A DNA stretch of 47,884 nt from the NCBI RefSeq assembly GCF_003614925.1, contig NZ_QYLP01000011.1:50009-97892 (forward strand), in the 5' to 3' direction. Within the stretch, counting starts at the first letter, position 1; each line of letters opens with the position of its first letter. A program made the translations under genes and the position numbers. The stretch is from Arthrobacter celericrescens (lineage in GTDB: Bacteria > Actinomycetota > Actinomycetes > Actinomycetales > Micrococcaceae). A model generated the notes under the pieces. It was not told the origin of the DNA. It searched no databases and saw only the letters and a program-made list of their open reading frames with translations. Shown one piece after another: positions 24,321 through 32,282 of the stretch.

Positions 24321-25370
24321 CTACTCATGTACCGGAGGGACGATCGTTGCGCCGGTCACGTACTCCATGGCCCGCACGAATTCCGGCCGTGCGGCACGTT
24401 CGTAGGCTTCTTCCTCGGTCAGTTCGGCGACGCGGCACTGGATCCACCAGAGATTTCCGAAGGGATCACGGACCCGGCCAACCCGGTCTCCCCAGAACAG
24501 CTCCGTCATGTTGGTCACCGCAGTAGCACCGGCGGCGAGGGCCGCAGCGAAGGTCGCATCGCCGTCGTCGACGTAGAGCCGCAGGAAAGCAGGGGTTTCG
24601 GGCCAATCCGGACGCGAGTCGAACGCCAGGACATTGGAATCGCCGATTCGCGCTTCCGCGTGGCCGATCGACCCGTCGTCCATCGGAACCCGGAAAGCCT
24701 CGTGCGCGCCGAAGGCCGCCGTCATGAAATCCAGCAAGCCAGCGGTGTCCCGCGTAATGATCCAAGGTTCCACCGAACGGTAGCCCTCAGGGACCGCCCT
24801 GACACCGTTCGCCCGCGGCTTGGCAGCCATGTTAAGAACCAGTTCGGGCACAGGCACGCTACCGGATGCACGCCCTGTCATGTGGCTGTTGAGGGAATCA
24901 ATGGCGTACTCCATGCCGGCCAGATAACCGGGCTGGGCCCATCGGCTGGCGGCTTCCTCCTCGCTCACATCCTCCATGTGGGACATGACCCACCAGAGGT
25001 TGCCCAGGGGATCCTGGACGCGGCACCCGCGATCGCCCCAGGCGCTGTTGTCCATCTCCGACACCACAACGGCACCCGCGGCGACGGACGCGGCAAGGGC
25101 GGCATCGGCGTCGTCGACGTACACGCGGAGGAAGGCGGGCGTCGCGGGCCAATCGGGACGGGAGTCGAAAGCCAGGACCACCGAGTCGCCGATTCTGGCT
25201 TCGGCGTGGCCGATGGTGCCGTCTTCCCCAACGAGGCGGTCAATCTCCCGTGCGCCGAACGCCTGGGTGATGAATGCCAGCAAGGCCCCCGTGTCCCGCG
25301 AAATAATCCACGGGCTGACGCTGGAGTAACCCTCGGGAACAGTCTTGATCGTGGGGTCTGCCGCCGTCAT
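24321..25370 (-). CDS. Tandem VOC-domain protein (two PhnB/glyoxalase-like repeats)
   Basis: A 349-residue protein made of two homologous VOC halves. Repeat 1 starts VPEGYSSVSPWIISRDTGALL (about residue 11) and repeat 2 starts VPEGYRSVEPWIITRDTAGLL (about residue 191). Each carries GTIGHAEARIGDS or GSIGHAEARIGDS, a DSRPDWP segment, a VYVDD/LYVDD strand, and DPLGNLWW or DPFGNLWW with the closing tryptophans. Such PhnB-like VOC proteins bind metals or small ligands; no substrate can be assigned. It ends 182 bases before the sugar operon promoter region and is not part of that operon. The high identity between halves points to an internal duplication. Confidence 0.85.
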   Translation of the reverse strand: MTAADPTIKTVPEGYSSVSPWIISRDTGALLAFITQAFGAREIDRLVGEDGTIGHAEARIGDSVVLAFDSRPDWPATPAFLRVYVDDADAALAASVAAGAVVVSEMDNSAWGDRGCRVQDPLGNLWWVMSHMEDVSEEEAASRWAQPGYLAGMEYAIDSLNSHMTGRASGSVPVPELVLNMAAKPRANGVRAVPEGYRSVEPWIITRDTAGLLDFMTAAFGAHEAFRVPMDDGSIGHAEARIGDSNVLAFDSRPDWPETPAFLRLYVDDGDATFAAALAAGATAVTNMTELFWGDRVGRVRDPFGNLWWIQCRVAELTEEEAYERAARPEFVRAMEYVTGATIVPPVHE

Positions 25371-25488
25371 GTCCTCTTCCTCTGCTTGCCTTGTTCTGAT
25401 GTGCCAAGGCTACGAGCAGCACAGGCCATTTCCTACCAGCGATGGCGGGCAATCCACGCATGAACGGCCGGCTATTGCCGCTTTTTTC

Positions 25489-26901
25489 CTAGCTTCCGGC
25501 TTGTTCGAGGGCCTGCCCGATGAGCCGCGTTCCTTCCCGGAAGGCGCCGGGGTTCGGCCCCGCGTAGTTGAGCCGGATGAACGGGCCGGCGGGCTCCGCC
25601 GGGAACCATTCATTGCCCGGGGCGATCAGGACCCCGGCGGCCTCGCAGGAGCGGGCGAGCTGGTCCACGTCGGTCCCGTCCGGAAGCCGGACCCACAGGT
25701 TCAGCCCGCCCTTCGGCAGCAGTCCGAGGTGGGCCTGCGGGACGTGCTCGCGCAAGCTGGTGGCGAGCAGGTCGCGGCGGGCCTGGAGCTGGTGGCGGAG
25801 TCCGCGCAGGTGGGTCTGCCAGCCGGGCTGCGTCACGACGTCGAGCGCTGCCGCCTGCAGCAGCCCGCTCACGTACATCGATTCGGCGCCCTGGGCGGCC
25901 AGGATCCGCTCGCGCGCCGGTCCGCGGGCGACGACGGCCCCCACCCTGATCGCCGGGGACACGCTTTTCGTCAACGAGCGGAGGTAGACGACGTGGCCGG
26001 AATCGTCCCGGGAGGCGAGCGGCTCGGGGTCGGAGGTGATGCCGAAGTCGTGGGCCCAGTCGTCCTCGACCAGGAAGGCACCATTCCGCCGCACCACCTC
26101 CAGCACCTCCTCCGCACGCCGCGCGGACCATTGCGCCCCGCTCGGGTTGGCGTAGTTCGGCTGCGCATAGAACACCCGCGCCCCGCTCTCCCGGAAGGCA
26201 CGCTGCAGTTCCTCGGGGTCAGGCCCCTCGGGACTGCTCGGCACCGGAACCACGCGGACGCCCGCCTGTGCCGCTGCAAGGATGGCCCCCCAGTACGACG
26301 GCGACTCCATCAGCAGCGGCTGCCCGCCGGACACCAGGGCCCGGAAAACGGAGCTGAGGCCGCTCTGGGTCCCCGGCAGCACAATCACGTCCGAGGGTGT
26401 GGGCGGATTGATGCCAAGGGGTGTTGACGAGCGCAGCTCCTGCGCGAACCACGACTGCAGCTCCGGCAGCCCGGCCGCCGGCGGGCGGAACAGGGCGGCG
26501 TCGCCCCTGGACGCCCTGGTGAGTGCGGCACGGACCAGCCGCTCCGGCAAAAGCTCCCTGTCCGGGTATCCCGAATGGAACGCGATCACGTCGTTGGGTG
26601 CGCTGCGCATGGCCGCCGACAGCGGCCGAAGGTGGGCCGGCGGCGTACCAAGGGCCGCCGTCTGCCAGCCGTAGTCCGCGGGCCGTGCCGTCCGGACAGC
26701 CCGCACAAAGGTGCCCACTCCGGGCCGGCTTTCGATCAGGCCCTGCGTGGCCAGGGTCCGCAGCACCTTCTGCACCGTCACCGGACTGGCCTGGTACTCG
26801 GCCACCAAGGACCTGGTGGACGGCAGCCGGGATCCCGGAGGCACCGCGGAGATCCATTCCCGGAGGCGTGCGGCGATCCGCGAACTGCTATCGTTGTTCA
26901 T
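25489..26901 (-). CDS. MocR-type GntR regulator with aminotransferase-fold sensor
   Basis: A 470-residue PdxR/MocR-like regulator. The N-terminal GntR winged helix covers about residues 8-68 (PPGSRLPSTRSLVAEYQASPVTVQKVL, wing ESRPGVGTFV). The remainder is a fold-type I aminotransferase domain with the PLP-accepting K312 in RSLTKSVSP, plus PNYANPSG and VEDDWAHDF, where the Asp binds the pyridine nitrogen. Such proteins usually act on an adjacent divergent gene, here an EamA exporter. The ATG is at 26901; the palindrome at 26910-26925 lies right in front of it and overlaps its -10 box. Confidence 0.9.
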   Translation of the reverse strand: MNNDSSSRIAARLREWISAVPPGSRLPSTRSLVAEYQASPVTVQKVLRTLATQGLIESRPGVGTFVRAVRTARPADYGWQTAALGTPPAHLRPLSAAMRSAPNDVIAFHSGYPDRELLPERLVRAALTRASRGDAALFRPPAAGLPELQSWFAQELRSSTPLGINPPTPSDVIVLPGTQSGLSSVFRALVSGGQPLLMESPSYWGAILAAAQAGVRVVPVPSSPEGPDPEELQRAFRESGARVFYAQPNYANPSGAQWSARRAEEVLEVVRRNGAFLVEDDWAHDFGITSDPEPLASRDDSGHVVYLRSLTKSVSPAIRVGAVVARGPARERILAAQGAESMYVSGLLQAAALDVVTQPGWQTHLRGLRHQLQARRDLLATSLREHVPQAHLGLLPKGGLNLWVRLPDGTDVDQLARSCEAAGVLIAPGNEWFPAEPAGPFIRLNYAGPNPGAFREGTRLIGQALEQAGS

Positions 26902-27853
26902 GAGAGACAATAGTAGCGCTACTATAATTTCCACCCAAGCGGTATCCATCCAGGACAGCCCGGAGCAACCCAAGGAACGCCGCCCGGCGTCGGGGCTGTG
27001 GTGGGGGCTGCTCGGAGTGGCGGCCTTCTCCTTCACCGTTCCCTTCACGAAGGTGGCCGTCGGAGGGCTGCCGCCGCTGTTCATCGCCTCCGGCCGGGCG
27101 GTCGTGGCAGCGCTCCTCGCGGCCTTCGCCCTGGCACTCACCCGGCAACGGCTCCCCCGCGGCGCGCAATGGGCGCGCCTGGCAGTGGTGGCGGGCGGCG
27201 TCGTCGTCGGCTTTCCGTTCCTCACGAGCTTCGCGCTGACTACCGCACCGGCGGGCCACAGCGCGGTGGTGATCGCGCTGCTTCCCGCCGCCACGGCCAT
27301 GACGGCGGTGCTTCGCGGCAGGGAACGTCCGCCGCGGTCCTTCTGGATCGCGAGCGGTGCGGGCGCCGCGGCGGCGATCGGCTTCACGTCCCTGCAGTCG
27401 GGCGGCTTCACCGCCCTGCACTGGACGGACCTGCTGCTTTTCGGCGCTGTGGCAACGTGCGCGGTCGGCTATGCGGAAGGCGGCCTGCTGGCCCGCGAAC
27501 TCGGTGCCTGGCAGACCATCTCCTGGGCCCTTGTGCTGGTGTCGCCCTTGATGGCGGTGCTGGCAATCCTCCCTGCCACCCAGCAAGGACTGTCCGCCAC
27601 GCCCGCGCAGTGGGCCGCCTTTGCATACCTCGGCGTCGTCAGCATGTTCCTGGGCTTCTTCGCCTGGTACCGCGGCCTGGCCGTCGGGCCCATGGCACGG
27701 GTCAGCCAGGTCCAGCTGGTCCAGCCGGTCATGACCATCGGCTGGGCAAGCCTCCTGCTGGGCGAGCGGCTGGACTGGACCACGGTTGCCGGTGGCCTGG
27801 CAGTGGTCCTGTGTGCCGGCGCCGCGGTCCGAGCGCGGTCCAGCCGCTCTTAG
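26900..27853 (+). CDS. EamA family (DMT) transporter
   Basis: A drug/metabolite exporter of up to 317 residues with ten predicted transmembrane helices in two EamA repeats. The first begins GLWWGLLGVAAFSFTVPFTKVAV and the second covers the DLLLFGAVATCAVGYAEGG and GVVSMFLGFFAWYRGLAVGP segments. The substrate is unknown; MocR-linked DMT exporters often move amino acids. The only conventional start close to helix 1 is ATG 26900, which shares the CATG of the divergent mocR start. That places the palindrome and a TATAAT inside codons 4-10, which include the rare ATA, so the start is doubtful. The gene ends four bases before a 63-base palindrome. Confidence 0.82.
   Translation: MRDNSSATIISTQAVSIQDSPEQPKERRPASGLWWGLLGVAAFSFTVPFTKVAVGGLPPLFIASGRAVVAALLAAFALALTRQRLPRGAQWARLAVVAGGVVVGFPFLTSFALTTAPAGHSAVVIALLPAATAMTAVLRGRERPPRSFWIASGAGAAAAIGFTSLQSGGFTALHWTDLLLFGAVATCAVGYAEGGLLARELGAWQTISWALVLVSPLMAVLAILPATQQGLSATPAQWAAFAYLGVVSMFLGFFAWYRGLAVGPMARVSQVQLVQPVMTIGWASLLLGERLDWTTVAGGLAVVLCAGAAVRARSSRS
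26910..26925. promoter_or_regulatory. Perfect 16-base palindrome at the mocR/eamA divergent start
   Basis: ATAGTAGCGCTACTAT is exactly self-complementary and AT-rich against a GC-rich background. On the minus strand TATAGT (26921-26926) is a suitable -10 for the regulator gene. On the plus strand TATAAT (26923-26928) is a consensus -10. It is a strong candidate for the MocR/GntR operator. Confidence 0.7.
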
Positions 27854-27856
27854 GAC

Positions 27857-27919
27857 CAACGCGGGGTCACTTACGGCCCGTCCGAGCGATCGGAATGGGC
27901 CGTAAGTGACCCCGCGTTG
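27857..27919. terminator. Long palindrome, family B copy 1, between eamA and hutI
   Basis: Arms 27857-27879 and 27897-27919 are perfect 23-base inverted copies (CAACGCGGGGTCACTTACGG and on). The 17-base spacer contains a further TCCGA/TCGGA stem closed by a GCGA tetraloop of the GNRA type. It lies between convergent genes, four bases past the EamA stop and ten bases before the hutI stop, so it probably terminates both. It resembles 36152-36214 in its ACTTACGGCCC core. Confidence 0.75.
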
Positions 27920-27928
27920 CGGAAAAAC

Positions 27929-29167
27929 TCAAACTGCGCGCACGCCGGCACGCCAAACGGCGTGCGTCATCGGGATGCCGGGCCGGTAGGCCAGATGGGT
28001 GGCGGACGGCGCCTTCAGCATGTGCAGGTCCGCGCGGTGCCCGACGGCGATCGAGCCCACCGCGCGTTCGCCGTCGGCGTCCTTGCCGGATTCGCGGCCC
28101 AGGGCCAGGGCGCCGCCGTAGGTGGCGGCCCGGACGGCTTCGTGGACGCTCAGGCGCATCTGCAGCACCGCCGTGGTAACGCAGAAAGCCATGGAGCTGG
28201 TGTAGGAAGTGCCCGGGTTGCAGTTGGCGGCGAGCGCGATCTGGACGCCGGCGTCGATCAGTTCGCGGCCCGGGGCGAGCGGCTGGCGGGTGGAGAGGTC
28301 GCAGGCGGGCAGGCAGGTGGCCACGGTGCCGCGGATGCCGGTGCCGCTGGCGGCGTCCCAGCCGGACCAGGTGCCGGCGAGCGCCTGGATGTCCGCCTCG
28401 GAGAGGTAGTTCACGTGGTCCACGCTGGCTGCGCCGAATTCCACGGCGAGCTGCACGCCCGGGCCTTCGCCGAGCTGGTTGCCGTGGACGCGCAAGCCGA
28501 GCCCGGCGTTGCGGGCGGCGGTGAGGACGCGGCGGGACTGGTCTTCGGTGAAGGCGCCGCGTTCGCAGAAGACGTCGGCCCAGCGCACGTGCGGGAGCAC
28601 GGCGTCGAGCATGGGACCGCAGACCAGGTCCGTGTATTCCTCGGGGTCGATCCCTGCCGGGACCAGGTGGGCGCCGAGGTAGGTGACTTCGTCCACGGTC
28701 GCGGCGGCGATCCGGGCGCTGCGGGCCTCGTTCTCCACGTCCAGGCCGTAGCCGGTCTTGCTCTCGAGGTAGGTGGTGCCCTGCGAGACGGCCTCGGCCA
28801 CGCGCTCGGCGGTGAGCCGGGTCAGTTCCTCTTCACCGGCAGCGCGGGTGGCGCCCATGGTGACGGCGATGCCGCCGGCACTATAGCTCTCCCCCGCCAT
28901 GCGGGCTTCGAACTCGGCGGTGCGGTCGCCGGCGAAGACCAGGTGCGAGTGCGAGTCCACCCAGCCAGGCAGCACGGCGCGGCCTTCGGCGTCGACGGCG
29001 GCGTCAGCGGCGGGTGCCTGCGACGCCGGGCCGATCCAGGAAATCCGTTCGCCCTCGATCACGACGGCGGCATCCCGCAGGACGCGGTGCTCGCCGTCCT
29101 GGGTCATCAGTTCGCCGATGTTATGGATCAGTGTGCTTGCGTGCCCGCTCGTGAACCCCGTAGTCAT
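27929..29167 (-). CDS. hutI: Imidazolonepropionase
   Basis: An amidohydrolase-superfamily enzyme of 412 residues that opens imidazolone-5-propionate to N-formimino-L-glutamate in histidine degradation. The metal HxH is H73/H75 in GWVDSHSHLVFAGDRTAEF. Family marks are ESKTGYGLD, VHGNQLGEG, VDHVNYL and ALAANCNPGTSY, the last giving the catalytic Asp-to-Asn region. Other hut genes (hutH, hutU, hutG) are not present in the window, so it is either isolated or split off the pathway. It lies 11 bases after a DAO-type oxidoreductase on the same strand, with which it probably shares a transcript. Confidence 0.93.
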   Translation of the reverse strand: MTTGFTSGHASTLIHNIGELMTQDGEHRVLRDAAVVIEGERISWIGPASQAPAADAAVDAEGRAVLPGWVDSHSHLVFAGDRTAEFEARMAGESYSAGGIAVTMGATRAAGEEELTRLTAERVAEAVSQGTTYLESKTGYGLDVENEARSARIAAATVDEVTYLGAHLVPAGIDPEEYTDLVCGPMLDAVLPHVRWADVFCERGAFTEDQSRRVLTAARNAGLGLRVHGNQLGEGPGVQLAVEFGAASVDHVNYLSEADIQALAGTWSGWDAASGTGIRGTVATCLPACDLSTRQPLAPGRELIDAGVQIALAANCNPGTSYTSSMAFCVTTAVLQMRLSVHEAVRAATYGGALALGRESGKDADGERAVGSIAVGHRADLHMLKAPSATHLAYRPGIPMTHAVWRAGVRAV

Positions 29168-29178
29168 GGATCAATTGT

Positions 29179-30273
29179 TCATCGGCGGACGGACCAGCGG
29201 GTGGCCGCCAGCTGCGCCGGTGTCCGGGATACCGGACTGCTGCCGGAGGTGTCGAGGATCGCTGCGGCCGCGAGCTCGGCGATGGCCGAGGAGGTCTGGA
29301 AGCCGTAGCCGCCCTGCCCGGCGAGCCAGAAGAAGCCGGGCGCCTCGGCGTCGAAGCCCACCACCGGGACGCCGTCGGCAGCTTCGGTGCGCAGCCCGGT
29401 CCAGGCACGGTCCACCGCGCGGATGCCCAGGGTGGTCAGCGAGTTCAGCCGTTCCACAAGCGCTTCGATGTCCCCCGGCCGAGGCTTGGCGTCCTCCGGC
29501 CCGCTGGGTACGGTCTCCGCGGGCGAGATGAGTACCTGCCCGCCTTCGGCGCGGAAATACCAGCGGTGCGCGGCCTCGGCCACCATCGGGGTTCCTGGCG
29601 CCAGCGGGCGCTCGACGTCGACGACGGCCGCGGTGCGCCGGTACGGCTGCAGCCCGAGCTTCTCCACCCCGCTGAGGACCGCGAGTTCGTCCGCCCAGGC
29701 ACCTGCCGCGTTGACCACGACGGCGGCCCCGAGTCCCTCGGTCCCGGCGCCGAGCTGCCAGGCCGAGCCGATCCGCTGGGCCGAGTGCACGCGGGCCCCG
29801 GTGATGATGTCCGCGCCCGCCGCTTCCGCGCGGCGGCGGTGGTCCTCCAGCAGCACCGGGGCGTTGCAGGCGAAGGAGCCGGTGTCCAGGCCGGCGTGGG
29901 TGAAGCTTTCCGGCCGGAGCGCCGGGCAAAGTTCCAGGGCCTCGGCGTGCGTGATCGGGCGCATGTGGCCGCTGGCTTCGGCCGTGAGGTCCGCTTCGTC
30001 CCCCACCATCATGAACGCCCGCGGCGTCAGCACCGGGACGTCCAGTCCGGCGTCGCGCCCTGCGATCAGTTCCAGAGTGCGGACGGTGAGTTCCTGAACG
30101 ACGGCGGGTCCGTAGCTGGGGATCAGCTGCCGCGCCGAGCGGGAAGAGGTGTGGTACGCAAGGGTCTGCTCCGCTTCCACAAGCGCTACGGAGCAATTCC
30201 CTGCCAGGGCGGAGGCAAGCGAGAGCCCGGCGATGCCGCCGCCGACAATCACCACGTCGTAATTCGAGGCCAT
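29179..30273 (-). CDS. FAD-dependent oxidoreductase, DAO family
   Basis: A 364-residue flavoprotein of the D-amino acid oxidase/glycine oxidase family. The FAD-binding Rossmann motif is VVIVGGGIAGLSLASAL at residues 7-23, followed by VEAEQTLAYHTSSRSA. The C-terminal FAD-contacting GLRTEAADGVPVVGFD and WLAGQGGYGFQTSSAIAELAA are typical of DadA/ThiO-like enzymes. It should oxidise an amino or N-substituted acid; the substrate is unknown. ATG 30273 starts the Rossmann fold; a longer start 17 codons upstream has no support. Placement directly before hutI hints at amino acid catabolism. Confidence 0.87.
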   Translation of the reverse strand: MASNYDVVIVGGGIAGLSLASALAGNCSVALVEAEQTLAYHTSSRSARQLIPSYGPAVVQELTVRTLELIAGRDAGLDVPVLTPRAFMMVGDEADLTAEASGHMRPITHAEALELCPALRPESFTHAGLDTGSFACNAPVLLEDHRRRAEAAGADIITGARVHSAQRIGSAWQLGAGTEGLGAAVVVNAAGAWADELAVLSGVEKLGLQPYRRTAAVVDVERPLAPGTPMVAEAAHRWYFRAEGGQVLISPAETVPSGPEDAKPRPGDIEALVERLNSLTTLGIRAVDRAWTGLRTEAADGVPVVGFDAEAPGFFWLAGQGGYGFQTSSAIAELAAAAILDTSGSSPVSRTPAQLAATRWSVRR

Positions 30274-30331
30274 CAGACCATCCTGCCAGTGCCGGGAAGT
30301 CCGCGCGACAACTCCGCGCGGCAAAGGTCCG

Positions 30332-30793
30332 CTACTCGCCCCTGGCCGGTTTGGTGCCGCTGTAGGGCGTCCACCAGGTCAGCGGCGGCGTGACGGTGAA
30401 GCGGCGGCCGGACACCGAATCCGCCGGAATCCTCACGAAGTGGTCCTTCTGCCCGGCCTCCCAAGGAAAGAGGGGAATCGAGAACGAGCTCACGACGTCG
30501 TCGATGTTCTTCAGCGGGACCGCTTTGCCGCGGAGCACCACACTCCAGGCGACGCCGGTGTCGGGGTCGACGCCGTCCGCCTCCATCGCGACGGGATAGT
30601 CGCCGAGGGCGGCCTGGAGCTTTGTTCCGGCGCCGGTCCTGAAGACGACGCTGCCGTGGTCAACGGCGTAGTTGACCGGGAAGATGTCCGGTCGGTCGCC
30701 AAGCCAGACGGCCAGGCGCCCCACCGACACGATCCGGAGGAGTTCCCAGCATGCCTGCGGGTCCAAGACTTCTGTGGCTGCATCATTGCCCAT
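30332..30793 (-). CDS. Pyridoxamine 5'-phosphate oxidase-like FMN-binding protein
   Basis: A 153-residue split-barrel protein of the pyridoxamine 5'-phosphate oxidase-related (Pyridox_ox_2) family. The start CWELLRIVSVGRLAVWLGDRPDIFPVNYAVDHGSVVFRT, seen here over several short segments, matches FMN- or F420-binding barrels of actinobacteria. The C-terminal WWTPYSGTKPARGE is typical of these short family members. Substrate and cofactor are unknown. It is on the same strand as the oxidoreductase, 58 bases upstream, and could be cotranscribed with it. Confidence 0.85.
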   Translation of the reverse strand: MGNDAATEVLDPQACWELLRIVSVGRLAVWLGDRPDIFPVNYAVDHGSVVFRTGAGTKLQAALGDYPVAMEADGVDPDTGVAWSVVLRGKAVPLKNIDDVVSSFSIPLFPWEAGQKDHFVRIPADSVSGRRFTVTPPLTWWTPYSGTKPARGE

Positions 30794-30891
30794 GCTGCGA
30801 TCCTAGGCCCGGGCGGGGATTCCCGACAGGGCTATTTGGGGCTCCTTCACGGCGTCCAGCCGCACGGGACCGGCACGGCAACGGCAGGCGC

Positions 30892-32277
30892 TCAGCGCAG
30901 GTACGCCAGCTCCTTGAAGTGCTCGGTGTAGCCGTCCAGCAGGGCGTGCGCCACCCGTACCGAATCGACCAGCGGGTGCATGGCCAGGGCGCGGTAGGCG
31001 GCATTCCGTGATCCGCCCAGGGCCGCCTCGATGGTGGCCCGCTCCACGGCCTTGACGGTGGTGACGAGCCCCGCGGCGTAGCCCGGAAGCGGATCCGCGG
31101 GCAGCAGCCGGACACCGTCCGGGCCTACGACACAGGGGGCCTCGATGACGGCGTCGTGGTCCATCCCGGGCAGGGTTCCGGCGTTGGGCATGTTGAGGAT
31201 GAGGCGGGTTTCGTCGGTGTCGGCCGGGCCGCCGCCGGCTGCGCCTGCCAGGGCCTTCATGATCGCCAGGGCCACGCCCTCATAGCCGCCGCCCTGCAGG
31301 TCCGCGGCATCGCGCTCGAAGGTCCCGGCGGCGTCGCGGTTGTCGGCCATGTATGTCTGTTCGCGGTCCAGCCTGCACTGTTCCCAGAGCTGGAGGGCGG
31401 AGCCCCCGGCTTGTTCTCCGGCGCCGGTCGCGTAGAAGGCGGCCTGCTGCCGGGCCAGGTAGCTGCCGCGGGTGGCGGCGGCCTCCTGTTCGGCCAGCAG
31501 GTTTTCCCGGCGGAAGTAGTAGTAGTGCAGGTATTCGTTGGGCACCGCGCCGAGCGCCTGGAGCCAGGGGCCGCCGAACAGCCGGCCCTCCTCGAAGGAC
31601 TCGACGGCGTCCGCGTCCGCGAGCAACTCCGGGAGTACGTCCGCACCGTCCACCGTCAGCCCGCGCAGCCAGCCCAGGTGGTTCAGGCCGATGTAGTCGA
31701 TCCCGACGCCGGCCCCGTACACGTCCAGCCCAGGAAACCCCGCCGCCCACAGCGCGCGCCGTGCCAGGCCCGCCGGGGAATCACAGATGCCCACCACCCG
31801 CCCGCCCAGCAGGGAGTTCAAGACCTCGGTGATGACGCCGGCCGGATTGGTGAAGTTGATGAACCAGGCCTGCGGGGCGTGCTTCCGGACGGCCTGCGCG
31901 ATGTCCACCACCACCGGGATGGTCCGCAGGGCGTAGGAGATCCCGCCGGCGCCCACGGTTTCCTGCCCGATGACCCCGTGCTCGAGGGCGATCCGCTCGT
32001 CGGCGGCGCGGCCGGCCATGCCGCCCACCCGGATCGCGGAGAAGATGAAGTCCGTGCCGGGCAGGGCCTCGGCAAGCTCGGTGAACAGGCGCACCCGGGG
32101 TGCGTCGGGCACGCCTGCCGCCTGCTCTTCCAGGACCCTGGCCACCACGGCCAGCCGGCCGGCGTCGTGGTCAAACAACCTCAGCTCGGTGACACGGCCG
32201 GGCCGCCGGTCCCTCAGCAGTGCTGAATGGACCAGCGGCACCCGGAAACCTCCGCCACCGAGCAGGGTGAGGATCAT
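30892..32277 (-). CDS. Family 4 glycoside hydrolase (6-phospho-beta-glucosidase-like)
   Basis: A 461-residue NAD- and metal-dependent GH4 enzyme, which cleaves phospho-glycosides by oxidation and beta-elimination. The NAD-binding N-terminus is ILTLLGGGGFRVPLVHSAL. The metal- and substrate-binding signatures are FINFTNPAGVITE, GICDSP and GLNHLGW, and NEYLHYYYF is a further family segment. Members that act on 6-phosphates normally sit near PTS genes; none is present here. It begins five bases after the kbl stop, so it is probably translated from the tdh-kbl message, an unexpected link. An alternative is an unphosphorylated alpha- or beta-glucoside specificity. Confidence 0.87.
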   Translation of the reverse strand: MILTLLGGGGFRVPLVHSALLRDRRPGRVTELRLFDHDAGRLAVVARVLEEQAAGVPDAPRVRLFTELAEALPGTDFIFSAIRVGGMAGRAADERIALEHGVIGQETVGAGGISYALRTIPVVVDIAQAVRKHAPQAWFINFTNPAGVITEVLNSLLGGRVVGICDSPAGLARRALWAAGFPGLDVYGAGVGIDYIGLNHLGWLRGLTVDGADVLPELLADADAVESFEEGRLFGGPWLQALGAVPNEYLHYYYFRRENLLAEQEAAATRGSYLARQQAAFYATGAGEQAGGSALQLWEQCRLDREQTYMADNRDAAGTFERDAADLQGGGYEGVALAIMKALAGAAGGGPADTDETRLILNMPNAGTLPGMDHDAVIEAPCVVGPDGVRLLPADPLPGYAAGLVTTVKAVERATIEAALGGSRNAAYRALAMHPLVDSVRVAHALLDGYTEHFKELAYLR

Positions 32278-32282
32278 GGCAC

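Noticed and set aside
25489..27411. Longer mocR frame beginning upstream at 27411
   Set aside because: The extra codons are antisense to the exporter gene and have no GntR similarity; the winged helix begins at the ATG at 26901.
27854..27928. CRISPR-like repeat
   Set aside because: It is a single hairpin with no repeat-spacer periodicity and no cas genes.
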